Below, piece by piece: positions 4,880 through 5,526 of a stretch of DNA of 5,526 bases. The notes under the pieces are model-generated. The model was not told the origin of the DNA. It saw only the letters and a list, made by a program, of their open reading frames with translations, and did not search any database. Source of the stretch: Clostridiales bacterium (GTDB lineage: Bacteria; Bacillota; Clostridia; Oscillospirales; Acutalibacteraceae); assembly GCA_021202245.1 (NCBI GenBank), contig JAJQDK010000048.1, positions 1 through 5,526 of the forward strand, in the 5' to 3' direction. Numbering within the stretch: position 1 is the stretch's first letter; each line of letters opens with the position of its first letter. Position numbers and translations under genes: made by a program.

Positions 4880-4886
4880 AAATTTT

Positions 4887-5498
4887 ATGTCGAACAAAGG
4901 GCACAAGAAAAGAATTTTAAAATATTTTCCCGCCTTTATATTTGCGGCCTTCATTTTGGCAGCTGCCGTTTGCTTTGTTGCTTTTCCAAAGTCGGATTAC
5001 AGCTCCTCGGAAAAGCGTTACCTTCAAAAATTCCCCGATGTTTCGGCTGAAAGCGTTTTAAGCGGAGAGTTCGGAAGCGATTTTGAGAGCTATTTTGCGG
5101 ATGAGTTTCCGGGCAGAAATTTTTGGGTTGGCTTTAATGCCTATTACAATTTGGCAATCGGCAACAACGGCGCAGACGGTGTGTACAACTGCTCCGACGG
5201 CTACCTGATTAACGCTCCGGTTTTTCAGGACAACAAGCTTGCGAAAAATATCGGGGCAATTACCGATTTTGCGGAAAACACCGATGTGCCCGTAACGGTT
5301 ATGCTTGCTCCGTCCACGGGCTACGTTGCATCCGATGTGCTTCCTGCGGTTCACGATGAATACAACGACGACGAATACTTTGAGCAGAGCGTGGCAAAAT
5401 TGGCTGAATACGGCATTGACTTTGTAGATTTGCGTCAGACATTAAAGAACACGTACGAAAGCGGTAAACAGCTTAACACAAAAACCAACAATCCCTGA
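4887..5498 (+). CDS. DHHW family (AlgJ/AlgX-like) exported protein, interrupted at the DHHW motif
   Basis: The readable part is 203 residues. Residues 1-10 are basic, 11-33 hydrophobic: an uncleaved signal anchor or signal peptide. Then come family landmarks SSSEKRYLQKFP (39-50), SGEFGSDFESYFADEFPGR (59-77), GVYNCSDGYLI (98-108), MLAPST (139-144) and YGIDFVDLR (175-183). Proteins of this kind have an SGNH-hydrolase-like fold and work with an MBOAT partner to O-acetylate a cell-surface polymer. Full-length members are usually well over 300 residues, and the DHHW signature falls near where this frame stops. Here KQLNTKT (194-200) is followed by NNP and TGA, and a second in-frame stop comes at 5514-5516. 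The codons look like DHHW with one base changed in each, and the reading frame then resumes family-like residues (TTTG). So this is a pseudogene or, since it happens at the very edge, a sequence or assembly error in an intact gene. Confidence 0.85.
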   Translation: MSNKGHKKRILKYFPAFIFAAFILAAAVCFVAFPKSDYSSSEKRYLQKFPDVSAESVLSGEFGSDFESYFADEFPGRNFWVGFNAYYNLAIGNNGADGVYNCSDGYLINAPVFQDNKLAKNIGAITDFAENTDVPVTVMLAPSTGYVASDVLPAVHDEYNDDEYFEQSVAKLAEYGIDFVDLRQTLKNTYESGKQLNTKTNNP

Positions 5499-5526
5499 AC
5501 AACTACCGGACCATAAAGCGCTTCAG

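Larger units (their letters stand above)
4012..4886. other. 875-bp gene-free repeat block between MBOAT and DHHW genes
   Basis: No credible gene lies here; the open frames at 4228-4476 and 4319-4528 cross repeat modules, lack ribosome binding sites and have low-complexity, repeat-derived translations. In order the block holds a truncated GC palindrome (about 4051-4067), a heptamer tandem array (4069-4110), a 25-bp GC palindromic repeat (4166-4190), module A inverted (4224-4372), a plus-strand two-hairpin element (4466-4513), module B inverted (4553-4712) and the inverted mate of the 25-bp repeat (4717-4741). Positions 4742-4872 look like ordinary leader sequence for the DHHW gene, without a convincing promoter. 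I see no standard terminator after the MBOAT gene, so read-through into the DHHW gene is possible. Confidence 0.75.

Overview
The window looks like chromosomal DNA from a low-to-moderate GC Gram-positive anaerobe of the Clostridia, most likely an Oscillospiraceae/Ruminococcaceae-type gut bacterium. The evidence is AGGAGG-type ribosome binding sites, a sigma-A type promoter, protein families typical of that group (a DUF6512-like membrane protein, an AlgI-type MBOAT acyltransferase with a DHHW-family partner), and noncoding DNA full of GC-rich palindromic repeats. This assignment is by family resemblance only.

Layout: positions 1-431 hold no credible gene but carry a run of structured repeats. 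A six-helix membrane protein (DUF6512-like) lies on the minus strand at 432-1016. An AT-rich divergent intergenic region (1017-1491) follows, with a perfect 21-bp palindrome and several DnaA-box-like 9-mers. On the plus strand come a secreted M23 (LytM-type) zinc peptidase (1492-2475), a hairpin terminator (2499-2536), a good promoter (2539-2567), and an AlgI/DltB-type membrane O-acyltransferase (2617-4011). Positions 4012-4886 are a gene-free repeat block. A DHHW-family (AlgJ/AlgX-like) exported protein starts at 4887 and hits a stop codon at 5496-5498, exactly where its DHHW signature should be, 28 bases before the window ends.

Functionally, the MBOAT protein and the DHHW protein are the two usual partners of an extracellular O-acetylation system: the MBOAT moves acetyl groups across the membrane and the SGNH/DHHW-like protein hands them to a surface polysaccharide or peptidoglycan. 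The M23 peptidase is a plausible cell-wall neighbour but has its own terminator, so it is probably a separate transcription unit.

The most unusual content is the repeat DNA. A two-hairpin element occurs four times, and its second hairpin changes sequence while keeping its base pairing. Two larger modules (A about 145 bp, B about 150 bp) occur in direct orientation at the left edge and in inverted orientation in the MBOAT-DHHW gap, but not in the order expected of a simple inverted duplication. The gap also holds a 25-bp inverted pair of GC-rich palindromes and a six-unit GGAGTTW heptamer tandem array. No CRISPR array, tRNA, rRNA or transposase gene was seen.
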